Shown here: piece by piece, positions 36,004-44,851 of the stretch
How positions within the stretch are numbered: position 1 is the first letter of the stretch
Layout of the letters: each line of letters opens with the position of its first letter
Origin: Aquabacterium sp. CECT 9606
GTDB lineage: Bacteria > Pseudomonadota > Gammaproteobacteria > Burkholderiales > Burkholderiaceae_C
Reading direction: 5' to 3'
Assembly (NCBI RefSeq): GCF_918741295.1
Contig: NZ_CAKKNB010000002.1
Coordinates: forward strand, 186,001-250,000
DNA: 64,000 nt
Program-made: the position numbers and the translations under genes
Notes under the pieces: model-generated
Databases searched by the model: none
Told to the model about the DNA's origin: nothing
What the model saw: only the letters and a program-made list of their open reading frames with translations

Positions 36004-38535
36004 TTGTCACACTGCTATCGCTTTGACCGCTTCGAGCTGCGCGCTGTGGAGCGTGTGCTGTACATCGACGGTGAACCTGTCGGCCTTGGCGCGCGCGCGA
36101 TCGATTTGCTGCTGGTGCTGGTGGAGCGGTCCGGCCGCATGGTGTCCAAGAACGAGTTGCTGGACCTGGTCTGGCCTGGCCTGGTGGTGGAAGAAAACAA
36201 CCTGCAGGTGCAGGTGTCAGGCCTGCGCAAGGTGCTTGGGCAGCAGGCCATCTCCACCATCCCTGGCCGCGGCTACCGTTTTGCCTTGACCATGGTGCGT
36301 GACGACGACTCGGCGCCCAGCCGCTTCGTCCAACCCGTGTCAGACACGCCCAGCCACCCGCAGCCCACAGAAAACGTGCTGTCTGTGCTGCCCAGTGTGG
36401 CCGGCCGCTTGTGGGGCCGCGACTCCGACCTGGTGGCTTTGCACCGCGAGGCCCACCATCCTTTGATCACCATCGCGGGTCCGGGCGGCATCGGCAAGAC
36501 GGCGTTTGCCTTGGCGGCGGCGCATGTCTGGTGCCGCGAGCACCGCGATGGCGCGGCGTGGGTGGAGTTGGCGGGCATCACCGATCCCGGCCTGGTGCCC
36601 ACGGTGGTGGCCCAGGCGGTGGGCTTGCCCTCGGGCGGCGCAGAGCCCCTGGCCTCGCTGGTGGCAGCCTTGAGGCCCTTGCAATTGCTGCTGGTGATCG
36701 ACAACGCCGAGCACCTGCTTGACGCGGTGGCGCGCATGGCCCAGGCCATCACGGCCGCCGCGCCGCAGGTGCGGCTGGTGGTGACCAGCCAGGTGGCCTT
36801 GAAGCTGGACAACGAGCGGCTGTTTCGGCTCAGTGCCTTGTCGGTGCCCGAACCGGGCGCCTCGCTCGAGCAAGCCATGACCCATGGCGCCATCGCCCTG
36901 TTTGCCGACCAGGCGCAAGCGGCCGATCGGCGTTTTGCCTTGACCGAGGCCAATCTGGAAGAGGTCATCGGCCTGTGCCGCCGTCTGGACGGCATGGCGC
37001 TGGCCATCAAGCTGGCCGCGGCGCGCCTGCCCTTGCTTGGCTTGCAGGGGGTGGTCGCGCGCCTGGACGAGCGTTTCAAGCTCCTGCGCAGCCAGAACCA
37101 CCTGGCACCGCCACGCCGGCAAACGCTGATGGGCACGCTGGAATGGAGCCACGAACTCTTGTCGCCCGACGAGCAGACGGTGTTCCGCCGGCTCTGCGTT
37201 TTCGCGGGGGGGTTCAACCTGCAACTGGCCAGCGCGGTGGCCATGGACGAGTCCCTGGACGAGTGGGCCGTGATTGAACTGCTCGGTGCCTTGGTGGACC
37301 GCTCCCTGGTGGCGGCCGATGGGGCCGACGTGCCGCGCTACCGTTTGCTTGAAAGCACGCGCGACTTTGCCAGCTTGAAGCTGGACGCCTCGGGCGAGCA
37401 CTGGTTGATGAAGCGCCGCCATGTGTCGACCATGGCAGCCCTGATGGAGCAGGCCTATGCCGCCTACTGGCGCACGCCCGATGCCACCTGGCTGGACACC
37501 TATGGCCCCGAGATCGACAACGTGCGTGCCGCGCTGGACTGGGTGATGGCCCATGAACCCGCTCTGGCGGTGGACATGGTGGGCGCCTCCAGCCCTTTAT
37601 TCCTGCTTTTGGGCCTGGCGCCGGAGTGCCGCCGGCGCTGCCTGGCGGTCGAGTCGCAGGTACTGGCCATGCCAGCCTGCCCGACGGTGGCGCGCTACTG
37701 GCTGGAGCGCAGCCGCCTGAACTGGGGCGTGTCCAACACCTTGATGCACGACTTCGCGCGCCGTGCCGCCGAGCAAAGCCGCGCTCTCCAAGACGACGTG
37801 GGCCGCTACCTGGCCTTGCGCTGCATGGCGGGCAGTGGTGTGCTGCCCGTAGCACAAGCCAAGAACCTGCTGGAAGAAATGATCGGGCTGGAAAAACCGG
37901 CCTGGCCGCCACGATTGCGTTTGCAGCGCCAACTGGCCACGGTCAGCGTGCTGCGTTCGGGCAAGCAACTGGACCAAGCCAAGCGTGTGTGCGAGACCCT
38001 GCTGTCGCACTCGCAGGCCAACGGCCTGGACGCCGTGGTCTCCGCCGCCTTGGCCGACCTGGCGGCCCTGAGCCTGGCCGTGGGCGATCCTGACGCCGCC
38101 GTGCAGCATTGCGGCGACCTCATCGCGCGTGGCCGGCATCGCCGTGACAACTTCATCCTGCATGCCATGGCGATCAAGGCCACGGCCTTGTTCATGCAAG
38201 GTGATGACGAGCAGGCCCGCGGCGCTTTGGTGGACTTCGCCGCAGCGTCACGCAGCCGCGACTGGGAATGGTTCGGTTTGTATTCCGGCTTGTTCGCCTT
38301 GCTGGCCGCCATCGAGGGGCGCCATGAAACGGCGGCCCGTCTGCTGGGTTACGCCGACCGCGCGCACCAGCAACTGGGCTCGCGCGATGTCCAGGCGGGC
38401 CAGGCCTGGGAGCGCGCCAGCAGCCTGGTGAACGCCGTGTTGCCTTTGGCCACCACCTCTCGCCTGGCTTATGAAGGCGCCCAGATGGCGCCCGAGGCCG
38501 TTTGCAATTGGGCCCTGGCCCGCGTGGACGTTTGA
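36004..38535 (+). CDS. Winged-helix transcriptional regulator fused to an NTPase and helical repeats
   Basis: An 843-residue predicted regulator. Residues 1-95 are an OmpR/PhoB-type winged helix (FELRAVERVLYIDGEPVGL..LLDLVWPG..LRKVLGQ..IPGRGYRF). An STAND/AAA-like NTPase follows, with Walker A GPGGIGKT (159-166), Walker B LLLVIDN (228-234), and a post-ATPase winged-helix-like region around 370-450. The last 350 residues are helical, probably TPR-like. No receiver domain or membrane helix is present, so the signal should be a cytoplasmic ligand or protein that triggers NTPase assembly, as in MalT-like proteins. It starts at TTG 36004 with AGAGGT upstream. The cyclase gene begins one base after its stop. 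Confidence 0.85.
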   Translation: MSHCYRFDRFELRAVERVLYIDGEPVGLGARAIDLLLVLVERSGRMVSKNELLDLVWPGLVVEENNLQVQVSGLRKVLGQQAISTIPGRGYRFALTMVRDDDSAPSRFVQPVSDTPSHPQPTENVLSVLPSVAGRLWGRDSDLVALHREAHHPLITIAGPGGIGKTAFALAAAHVWCREHRDGAAWVELAGITDPGLVPTVVAQAVGLPSGGAEPLASLVAALRPLQLLLVIDNAEHLLDAVARMAQAITAAAPQVRLVVTSQVALKLDNERLFRLSALSVPEPGASLEQAMTHGAIALFADQAQAADRRFALTEANLEEVIGLCRRLDGMALAIKLAAARLPLLGLQGVVARLDERFKLLRSQNHLAPPRRQTLMGTLEWSHELLSPDEQTVFRRLCVFAGGFNLQLASAVAMDESLDEWAVIELLGALVDRSLVAADGADVPRYRLLESTRDFASLKLDASGEHWLMKRRHVSTMAALMEQAYAAYWRTPDATWLDTYGPEIDNVRAALDWVMAHEPALAVDMVGASSPLFLLLGLAPECRRRCLAVESQVLAMPACPTVARYWLERSRLNWGVSNTLMHDFARRAAEQSRALQDDVGRYLALRCMAGSGVLPVAQAKNLLEEMIGLEKPAWPPRLRLQRQLATVSVLRSGKQLDQAKRVCETLLSHSQANGLDAVVSAALADLAALSLAVGDPDAAVQHCGDLIARGRHRRDNFILHAMAIKATALFMQGDDEQARGALVDFAAASRSRDWEWFGLYSGLFALLAAIEGRHETAARLLGYADRAHQQLGSRDVQAGQAWERASSLVNAVLPLATTSRLAYEGAQMAPEAVCNWALARVDV

Positions 38536-38536
38536 C

Positions 38537-41500
38537 GTGCAAGCCCTGTCCGATTGGCTGTCGTCGATTGGCATGGCCCGGGTCGAGCGCGTGCTGCTCG
38601 ACAACGACATCGACACCGAAGTCATCACCAGCCTGACCGAGGCCGACCTGGAAAAGCTGGGTGTGTCCATGGGCGACCGCAAGCGCTTGTTGCAAGCCAT
38701 CGGGGTGTTGCGCCAGCAGGCCGTGCGCTCCACCCCCAAGCCGGGATTGGCCAGCCAGGGCGAGTTGCGCCAGCTGACCATCATGTTTTGCGACCTGGTC
38801 GATTCCACGCAACTGTGTGAACGGCTGAGCCCCGAGCAATGGCAGCAGGTGGTGTTGCTGTACCAGCAGACATCGGCCGCGGTGATCGAACGTTTTGGCG
38901 GCACCATCGCGCAGTACCTGGGCGATGGGCTGTTGGTGTACTTCGGCCACCCCCAGGCGCAAGAAGATGCGCCCGAACGCGCCGTGCGCACGGGCCTGGC
39001 CCTGGTTGAAGCCATCGGGCGCTTGCCCAAACAGCCGCCCGGACACGATCAGCCCTTGCCTTGGGCCGTGCGCATCGGCATCCACACCGGCCTGGTCGTG
39101 ATGGGCGAGATTGGCGGGGGTGCCCGGCGCGAACAACTGGCGCTGGGCGACACCCCCAATCTGGCCGCGCGCCTGCAGGCCCTGGCACAACCCAACACCG
39201 TGGTGATCAGCGACAGCACGCGCAAGCTGGCCGGAGCCGGCCTGCAGTGCGAGGATCTGGGCCGCCCGGTGCTCAAAGGCGTGCGGGAGCCGCGCCAGGT
39301 CTGGCGCGTCCAGGCCGTCAACACCGCCACCAGCCGCTTTGACGCGGCCACCAGCGCGGGCTTGACCCCCTTGGTGGGCCGTGCCCATGAGCTGGGCCTG
39401 CTGCTGGACCGCTGGCATGCCGTGCAACGCGGGCAAGGCCAGGTGATGGTGCTGTCGGGCGAACCCGGCATCGGCAAGTCACGACTGCTGAAGGAACTGC
39501 GTGATCGCTTGGGCAACGCGGGCCTCGGGGCGGTGTGCCTGCAATGTTCGGCCCACCAGGTGCACAGCGCCTTCCACCCGAGCATCGACCACTTCGAGCG
39601 CGTGTTGAACCTGAGCCGCGACCAGCCCGCCGACGTCAAGCTGGCCTCGCTGGAGCGCATGGTGATGGGGCAGTTGCACCGTTCGGCGCAGCAGGTGGCG
39701 CTGCTGGCCTCCATGCTCTCGATCCCCTTTGAGGACCGCTATGGCCCGCTTGTGGAAAGCCCGCAGCAGCACGAGCGCGACACGGTCATGGCGCTGGTCG
39801 ACGTGGTCGAGGCCACGGCCCTGCGCGAGCCCACGCTGGTGCTGGTGGAGGACGTGCATTGGGCGGATCCGGCCACCCTCGATTTCCTGAGCTTGTTGAT
39901 CGAGCGGGCGCGGTTCGTGCCCATGTTGCTGGTCGTCACCCACCGGCCCGAGTTCCAGTTGTCGCTGGGCGATGGCGACCAGCACGTGACCACCCTGAGG
40001 CTGCCCGGGCTGCATCGCGCCGAGGTGGCCGAGCTGGTGGCGCGTTTGTCGCGCGAGGTGGCCTTGCCCACGGCGCTGACCCAGCACATCCTGAGCAAGA
40101 CCGATGGCGTGCCCCTGTTCATTGAAGAGCTGACCAAGTCCATCCTTGAGCTTCCCTTGGGCGAAGGCAGTCATGCCCACCGCACCCAGGTGCCGGCCAC
40201 CTTGCGCGATTCACTGATGGCGCGCCTGGACCGCGTGCCGGCGGCCAAGGCCATCGCACAGATCGGCTCGGTGCTGGGGCGCGAGTTCAGCCACGAGTTG
40301 ATCGAGGCCTTGTCGAGCATGTCGTCGGCCGAGCTGACGGCCGCGCTGGCGGCGCTGACGCAATCGGGCCTGGCCACGCAGCAGGTCAGCCACCAGGGCA
40401 CCATCTACACCTTCAAGCACGCCTTGGTGCAAGACGCTGCCTACGACTCGCTGCTCAAGCCGCAGCGCCAGGCCCTGCACGCGGCCATCGTGCAGGTGGT
40501 GGAATCGCGCTTTCCGGCCCTTCAGCAGGGCAAACCCGAGATGCTGGCGCGCCATGCCACTGCGGCCGGGCAGCCGCAGCAGGCCATTCCGTATTGGCGC
40601 AAGGCCAGTGACATGGCATTGCAGCGCCTGTCACTGCACGAGGCGGTGGCGCACCTGGATGCGGGTCTGGCGGCGGTGGCGGCATTGCCCAGCTCGCTTC
40701 ACCGGGATCAGACTGAGCTGCAGTTGCGGGCCTCGCTGGGCACGGTGCACATGCTGGCCAAAGGCTGGGGCGCACCCGAGGTCGAGCGGGCCTATGCGCG
40801 CGCCAACCAGCTGGCGGACGCGGCCGACAAGGTCGAGGAATCGATCTGGCCCTTGTGGGGTGTGTGCGTGTTCCACCTGGTGCGTGGCGAGGTCAACAAG
40901 GCCGAGTCCATTGGCCAGCGCTTGATGACTGTGGCCCGCCAATCCAACAGCCGCCACGCCTGGCTGGTGGCCAACATGATGCAAGCGCAGTTGTGCCTTT
41001 ACAGCGGCCGGGTGAACGAGGTCGCCGAGCATGCCGACCAGGTCATTCACCGCTACAGCGATCCGCAAGACCGCACGCTCATCACGCTGTACACCATGGA
41101 CCTGAAGTTGGTGGCGCTGGTGCATGGCTCGCAGGCGCGCTGGATCGCGGGTGAGGACCATGATGCCGAGGCCCTGTGCCTGGAACAGGAGCGCTTTGCC
41201 GCCTCGCTGAACCACCCACACAGCCTGGCCTGGACCCACGCCTGGGGCGCCATGTCTTACTTGTTCAGGGGTGATGTCGACGGCTTGCTGAACCGGCTGG
41301 AGCGCGGCCTGAGCCTGGCCGAGCAGCACGGTTTCACCTACGTGACCTCGGTCGGCGTGATCGCCCGGGGTTGGGCCTGGGCTCAGCAAGACGGACGTTT
41401 GCAAGAAGGCATCGACGAAATGCAGCGCGGCCTGGCGCTGTTCAATCAGACGGGCGCGGGCATCGTGGTGCCCTTCTTCCAGGCCTTGTTGGCGCAAGCT

Positions 41501-41761
41501 TTGGGCCGCGCCGGGCGGCGCAGCGAAGCGCTGGCCTTGCTGGATGCCTCACAGGCTTTGACCGAGCAAGGCGGCGAGCGCTGGCACGAGGCCGAACTGC
41601 ACCGCATCCGCGGCGAAGTGCTGGCCTCTGGGCCCCAGCCTGATTGGACCGGGGCGGAGGCCAGCATCCGCCAGGCTTTGAAGGTGGCCACCGCGCAGGG
41701 CGCCCGAAACTGGGCCCGCCGTGCGCAGGCGGACCTGGACCAGCTGCCGCTCAGGCGCTGA
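38537..41761 (+). CDS. SAM-domain / class III nucleotide cyclase / NTPase / TPR protein
   Basis: A 1,074-residue protein from GTG 38537, immediately after the preceding stop. Residues 4-58 form a sterile alpha motif (WLSSIGM..LTEADLEKLGVSMGDRKRLL). Residues 78-260 are a class III adenylate/guanylate cyclase with metal ligands Asp86 (FCDLVDST) and Asp130 (YLGDGLLVYFG) and NLAARL for the transition-state Asn and Arg. The usual purine-selecting Lys position is Gln126. Residues about 280-560 are an AAA/STAND NTPase (GEPGIGKSRLL; LVLVEDVHWADP). The rest is TPR-like. Such proteins are usually called predicted ATPase/cyclase; their products and signals are mostly untested. The 3' end overlaps the convergent FAD gene by 11 bases. 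Confidence 0.88.
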   Translation: MQALSDWLSSIGMARVERVLLDNDIDTEVITSLTEADLEKLGVSMGDRKRLLQAIGVLRQQAVRSTPKPGLASQGELRQLTIMFCDLVDSTQLCERLSPEQWQQVVLLYQQTSAAVIERFGGTIAQYLGDGLLVYFGHPQAQEDAPERAVRTGLALVEAIGRLPKQPPGHDQPLPWAVRIGIHTGLVVMGEIGGGARREQLALGDTPNLAARLQALAQPNTVVISDSTRKLAGAGLQCEDLGRPVLKGVREPRQVWRVQAVNTATSRFDAATSAGLTPLVGRAHELGLLLDRWHAVQRGQGQVMVLSGEPGIGKSRLLKELRDRLGNAGLGAVCLQCSAHQVHSAFHPSIDHFERVLNLSRDQPADVKLASLERMVMGQLHRSAQQVALLASMLSIPFEDRYGPLVESPQQHERDTVMALVDVVEATALREPTLVLVEDVHWADPATLDFLSLLIERARFVPMLLVVTHRPEFQLSLGDGDQHVTTLRLPGLHRAEVAELVARLSREVALPTALTQHILSKTDGVPLFIEELTKSILELPLGEGSHAHRTQVPATLRDSLMARLDRVPAAKAIAQIGSVLGREFSHELIEALSSMSSAELTAALAALTQSGLATQQVSHQGTIYTFKHALVQDAAYDSLLKPQRQALHAAIVQVVESRFPALQQGKPEMLARHATAAGQPQQAIPYWRKASDMALQRLSLHEAVAHLDAGLAAVAALPSSLHRDQTELQLRASLGTVHMLAKGWGAPEVERAYARANQLADAADKVEESIWPLWGVCVFHLVRGEVNKAESIGQRLMTVARQSNSRHAWLVANMMQAQLCLYSGRVNEVAEHADQVIHRYSDPQDRTLITLYTMDLKLVALVHGSQARWIAGEDHDAEALCLEQERFAASLNHPHSLAWTHAWGAMSYLFRGDVDGLLNRLERGLSLAEQHGFTYVTSVGVIARGWAWAQQDGRLQEGIDEMQRGLALFNQTGAGIVVPFFQALLAQALGRAGRRSEALALLDASQALTEQGGERWHEAELHRIRGEVLASGPQPDWTGAEASIRQALKVATAQGARNWARRAQADLDQLPLRR

Positions 41762-42965
41762 TCGCGGCCTGATCGGTGATCGCCCGCATGTTCTCGGGGC
41801 TGAAGAAATCAGCCGGCGACACCGTCTGGCCGAACACACCAAAGTAGCGGTCAGCCTGGGCCTGGTTGTGCGCGAGCCCGGTGAACAGCTGGATGACTTC
41901 ATCGGTGGGCGGAGCCAGGCGGGCCATGTCTTGTGAGAACAGGTGCAAGGGCACCGAGACGGCATCGCGCCGAGCGGCATAAGCCGCCACGGTTGCATCC
42001 AGATCGCCTTGACCCGACAAGCCCTGGTGAAGCAGCTCGGCCAGCAGGTCGGCATCGCGCAGGGCATTGGTGATGCCGGCGGCGGTGATGGGGTCGACCG
42101 TCAGGCCGGCGTCACCGACCAGGCTCCAGCCCGGGCCCACCGGTTGACGGCAGAAGGTGCCCACGCTGGTACTGATCCAGTCTTCTTCGCGCTTGCCGGC
42201 GCGCAGGCGGGCGGCCAGGTCGGGGCTCATGGCCTCCATTTCGGCAAAGAAGAAGGCTTCGGTGTCTTGGCGCGCCACCCGGGGCGAGTGGCCGGGCAGC
42301 ATGACACCCGCGAGCACCTGGTCGTCGTTGGTGGCCCAGGCGTAGGCCATGCGCTCCGGGCGCGAGATGAACTCCACGCCCTTGAGCGACACGCCGCTGA
42401 AATACGCGAAGGTGTTGAGCGAGCCTGCTTCCTTGGGGAACTCGTGGTACGCGGTGCTGCCCACCGACCGTGCCACACGCGAGTGCCGGCCATCGGCGCC
42501 CACGATCCAGCGGGCTTGCTCAGTCATGACCGTGCCATCGGGGTTCTTGGCGGTGATGCCGACCACGCGGTCGCCTTCACGCAGCAGGTCGTCCAACAGC
42601 ACGCCTTCGCGTAACTCGGCGCCAGCGGCCACGGCCGCGTCCAGCAGGATCTGGTCGAGCACGATGCGCTTGGGCGCAAAGGCCGCGCCCACCTGGGCAT
42701 CGGGCGGCGTGCCTTTGAGCACCAGCTCACCCAAGTCGAGCGAGAACTCGGTCAGGGCAGGGCACCGTGAAGCGCGCACGGCTTCAAGCACGCCCCACTT
42801 TTGCAGCAGGTCGGCCCCCGCGTGCCACACCAGGTGGGTGGACAAGCGCATGTCGCTGGGAAAGCGGTCCTGGTCAATGATCAGGACCTTGTGTCCCTGG
42901 CGCGCCAGCAGCAAAGCCGTTGCCGCGCCGGCGCACCGGGCGCCCACCACAATCACATCATGCAT
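41751..42965 (-). CDS. FAD-dependent oxidoreductase, geranylgeranyl-reductase / hydroxylase-like
   Basis: A 404-residue flavoprotein of the p-hydroxybenzoate-hydroxylase fold. The N-terminal DVIVVGARCAGAATALLLARQGHKVLIID is the dinucleotide-binding motif. ARWIVGADGRHS (DG motif) and WSLVGDAGLTVDPITAAGI (GD motif) complete the FAD site. The substrate is unknown: halogenases, hydroxylases and isoprenoid reductases share this frame. It begins 18 bases after the stop of the ThDP enzyme and is probably its operon partner. ATG 42965 was chosen over TTG two codons before. Confidence 0.85.
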   Translation of the reverse strand: MHDVIVVGARCAGAATALLLARQGHKVLIIDQDRFPSDMRLSTHLVWHAGADLLQKWGVLEAVRASRCPALTEFSLDLGELVLKGTPPDAQVGAAFAPKRIVLDQILLDAAVAAGAELREGVLLDDLLREGDRVVGITAKNPDGTVMTEQARWIVGADGRHSRVARSVGSTAYHEFPKEAGSLNTFAYFSGVSLKGVEFISRPERMAYAWATNDDQVLAGVMLPGHSPRVARQDTEAFFFAEMEAMSPDLAARLRAGKREEDWISTSVGTFCRQPVGPGWSLVGDAGLTVDPITAAGITNALRDADLLAELLHQGLSGQGDLDATVAAYAARRDAVSVPLHLFSQDMARLAPPTDEVIQLFTGLAHNQAQADRYFGVFGQTVSPADFFSPENMRAITDQAAISA

Positions 42966-42983
42966 AGTCAAGACTCGATACTG

Positions 42984-44750
42984 CTAGGTCGTCAACTTGG
43001 GCCAACCATACGGTGGGGCGGGCTTCGTGTCGATGTGGACCACGATGACCTGCGGTCGCCGGTTGGACTGCGCAGATGCTAGCGCATTTGACAGTGCCTC
43101 GGCCAGAGCGCTTGTACCTTGATCAGGGCCAATCGCCACCGCCTGCGCGCCCAGCCCTTCGGCGAACTTGACCAGGTCAGGCCGGCCCAGCTGGTAGTAG
43201 TCGGTCCAGGCCGCTGCGGGCGGCAGCAGTTGGGCCATGCCTTGGCTGACCATGGCCAGGTCGTTGTCATTGAGAACCACCCAGATGGCACCCACGCCGT
43301 TCTGCGCCGCGGTTGAAATCTCCGCGCCGTGCATCATGAAGGCGCCGTCGCCAACAATGGCCAGGCAGGGCTGTTCGGGCGCGGCCAGCTTGGCGCCAAT
43401 CACCGCGGCCACGGCGAAGCCCATGGGGCCCATGGCCAGCGCGCTTTGGTAGCGCAAGGGCGGGTCGACCACCAGGTTGTTGAGCGACCAGCCCACGCAG
43501 TTGCCCGCGTCGATGAAGATGTGGCCGTCTGCCAAAGCCTCGTTGATGACGCGCATCATCGCAGCGGGGTGCACCGGGGCGCTGGTGGAGTCGCGGCCTG
43601 CCGGGTCGGCCCACGGGGCCTGGGCGCGTTTGATCTGGGCGATGGCGTCTCGGCGCTGCTCGACACGGTGTTCATCCGGCGCATGGCGCGTGGCCTGCTC
43701 GCACAACTCGTCGAGTGTGGCACCGAGCTCGGCCACCACGCCGCGCGTGATGGGGAAGTCGCGGCCGATCACGCTGGCGTCCAGGTCGATCTGCACAAAG
43801 TGCTTGCGCGGGCTCAGGGTGCGGCTGTACAGGTCCGAGGCCACGACCGAGGTTGCCAGCTCGCCCAGCGTCGAGCCCATCACCACCAGGGTGTCCACGT
43901 GGTCAGGATCGGTGGGCGGCTTCATGTACAGCTGCGTCCAGGCGGAGCCGCACATGCCGTAGTTGCGCAGCGACCAGGCGTGCGTTTCAGGGAAGATGCC
44001 TTTGGCATTGGGCGTGGTCATCACGGGGATGCCAAAGCGCTCCACAAAATGGGTGAAGGCGGCCAGCCGGTGGGGATCGGCCAGCGCCTCGCGGCAGCCG
44101 TTGCCCAGGAAGAGCAGGGGGCGATCGGCCTTGATCAACTCGCGAAGGGTGGCGGCCACCGCCTTGGCGTCGGTGCAGGCGGCCACGGCTCGGTAGCTGC
44201 GGGGCTGGATGCTGGCGGGCGTGCTGCTCAAAGGCGTGCCCGCCACGTCGTTGGGCAGGCTGATGTGCGCGGCCCGCCGTGGCAAGGAGCAAGCGTTGCG
44301 CAGCGCCTGCTGGAACAGCGTCTGGAAGTTGCTCTGGTTGGAAATCATGTCGCTGGACTGCACCGAATTGCGGAAGATGCTGGTGATGTCCAGCTTGGCA
44401 TCGGCGCCTTCTTGCAGGTAGCCCTGGCCGAAGTACTTCTCGGGCACTTCGCCCGTGACCACCAGCATCGACGAGTTGGCGGCCTGGGCGTTCATCGCGC
44501 CCGTCACGGCGTTCGTGGCACCGGGGCCCGAGGTGGTCATCACCACACCCAGCCCTCCGCCAGCCCGTGCGTAGCCATCGGCCATGTAGGCCGCGCCGGT
44601 TTCGTGCCGGCAGATCACGTAGTCGATGTCCTGCCTGAGCTTCAACTCGTTCATCAGCCAGACCAACGCACCCCCCGGTATGCCGAAGATTTTGGTGACG
44701 CCTTCGGCTTTCAAGTAATCCAACAGCAGCTGTGCGACGGTGGTTTGCAT
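42984..44750 (-). CDS. Thiamine-diphosphate-dependent enzyme, acetolactate synthase / decarboxylase type
   Basis: A 588-residue ThDP enzyme. The pyrimidine-binding domain has the catalytic Glu in VICRHETGAAYMADGYAR. The central domain is DHS-like. The cofactor domain has GDGAFMMHGAEISTAAQNG and then LNDND, the GDG...NDN motif that binds ThDP and Mg. It lacks the QHE-type context of housekeeping IlvB/IlvI, and no small regulatory subunit is adjacent, so anabolic acetolactate synthase is unlikely. A 2-oxo acid decarboxylase or carboligase is more probable. ATG 44750 has GGGAGCC upstream; a 29-codon extension was rejected. The FAD enzyme follows, and a flavin amine oxidase diverges from its promoter region. 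Confidence 0.85.
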   Translation of the reverse strand: MQTTVAQLLLDYLKAEGVTKIFGIPGGALVWLMNELKLRQDIDYVICRHETGAAYMADGYARAGGGLGVVMTTSGPGATNAVTGAMNAQAANSSMLVVTGEVPEKYFGQGYLQEGADAKLDITSIFRNSVQSSDMISNQSNFQTLFQQALRNACSLPRRAAHISLPNDVAGTPLSSTPASIQPRSYRAVAACTDAKAVAATLRELIKADRPLLFLGNGCREALADPHRLAAFTHFVERFGIPVMTTPNAKGIFPETHAWSLRNYGMCGSAWTQLYMKPPTDPDHVDTLVVMGSTLGELATSVVASDLYSRTLSPRKHFVQIDLDASVIGRDFPITRGVVAELGATLDELCEQATRHAPDEHRVEQRRDAIAQIKRAQAPWADPAGRDSTSAPVHPAAMMRVINEALADGHIFIDAGNCVGWSLNNLVVDPPLRYQSALAMGPMGFAVAAVIGAKLAAPEQPCLAIVGDGAFMMHGAEISTAAQNGVGAIWVVLNDNDLAMVSQGMAQLLPPAAAWTDYYQLGRPDLVKFAEGLGAQAVAIGPDQGTSALAEALSNALASAQSNRRPQVIVVHIDTKPAPPYGWPKLTT

Positions 44751-44851
44751 GGGGGCTCCCTGAATATGGCGGTGAAAGGTGCCTGAAATTACCGCGTTAC
44801 CGGCCCCGGCAGCTGCCAGAATTCCAAGACAAATCACCGGGAGTTCAAGCC

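Noticed and set aside
35756..36010. 84-codon minus-strand frame in the 538-bp gap
   Set aside because: No ribosome site, no recognisable sequence, and it overlaps the start of the winged-helix gene. The region reads better as regulatory DNA.
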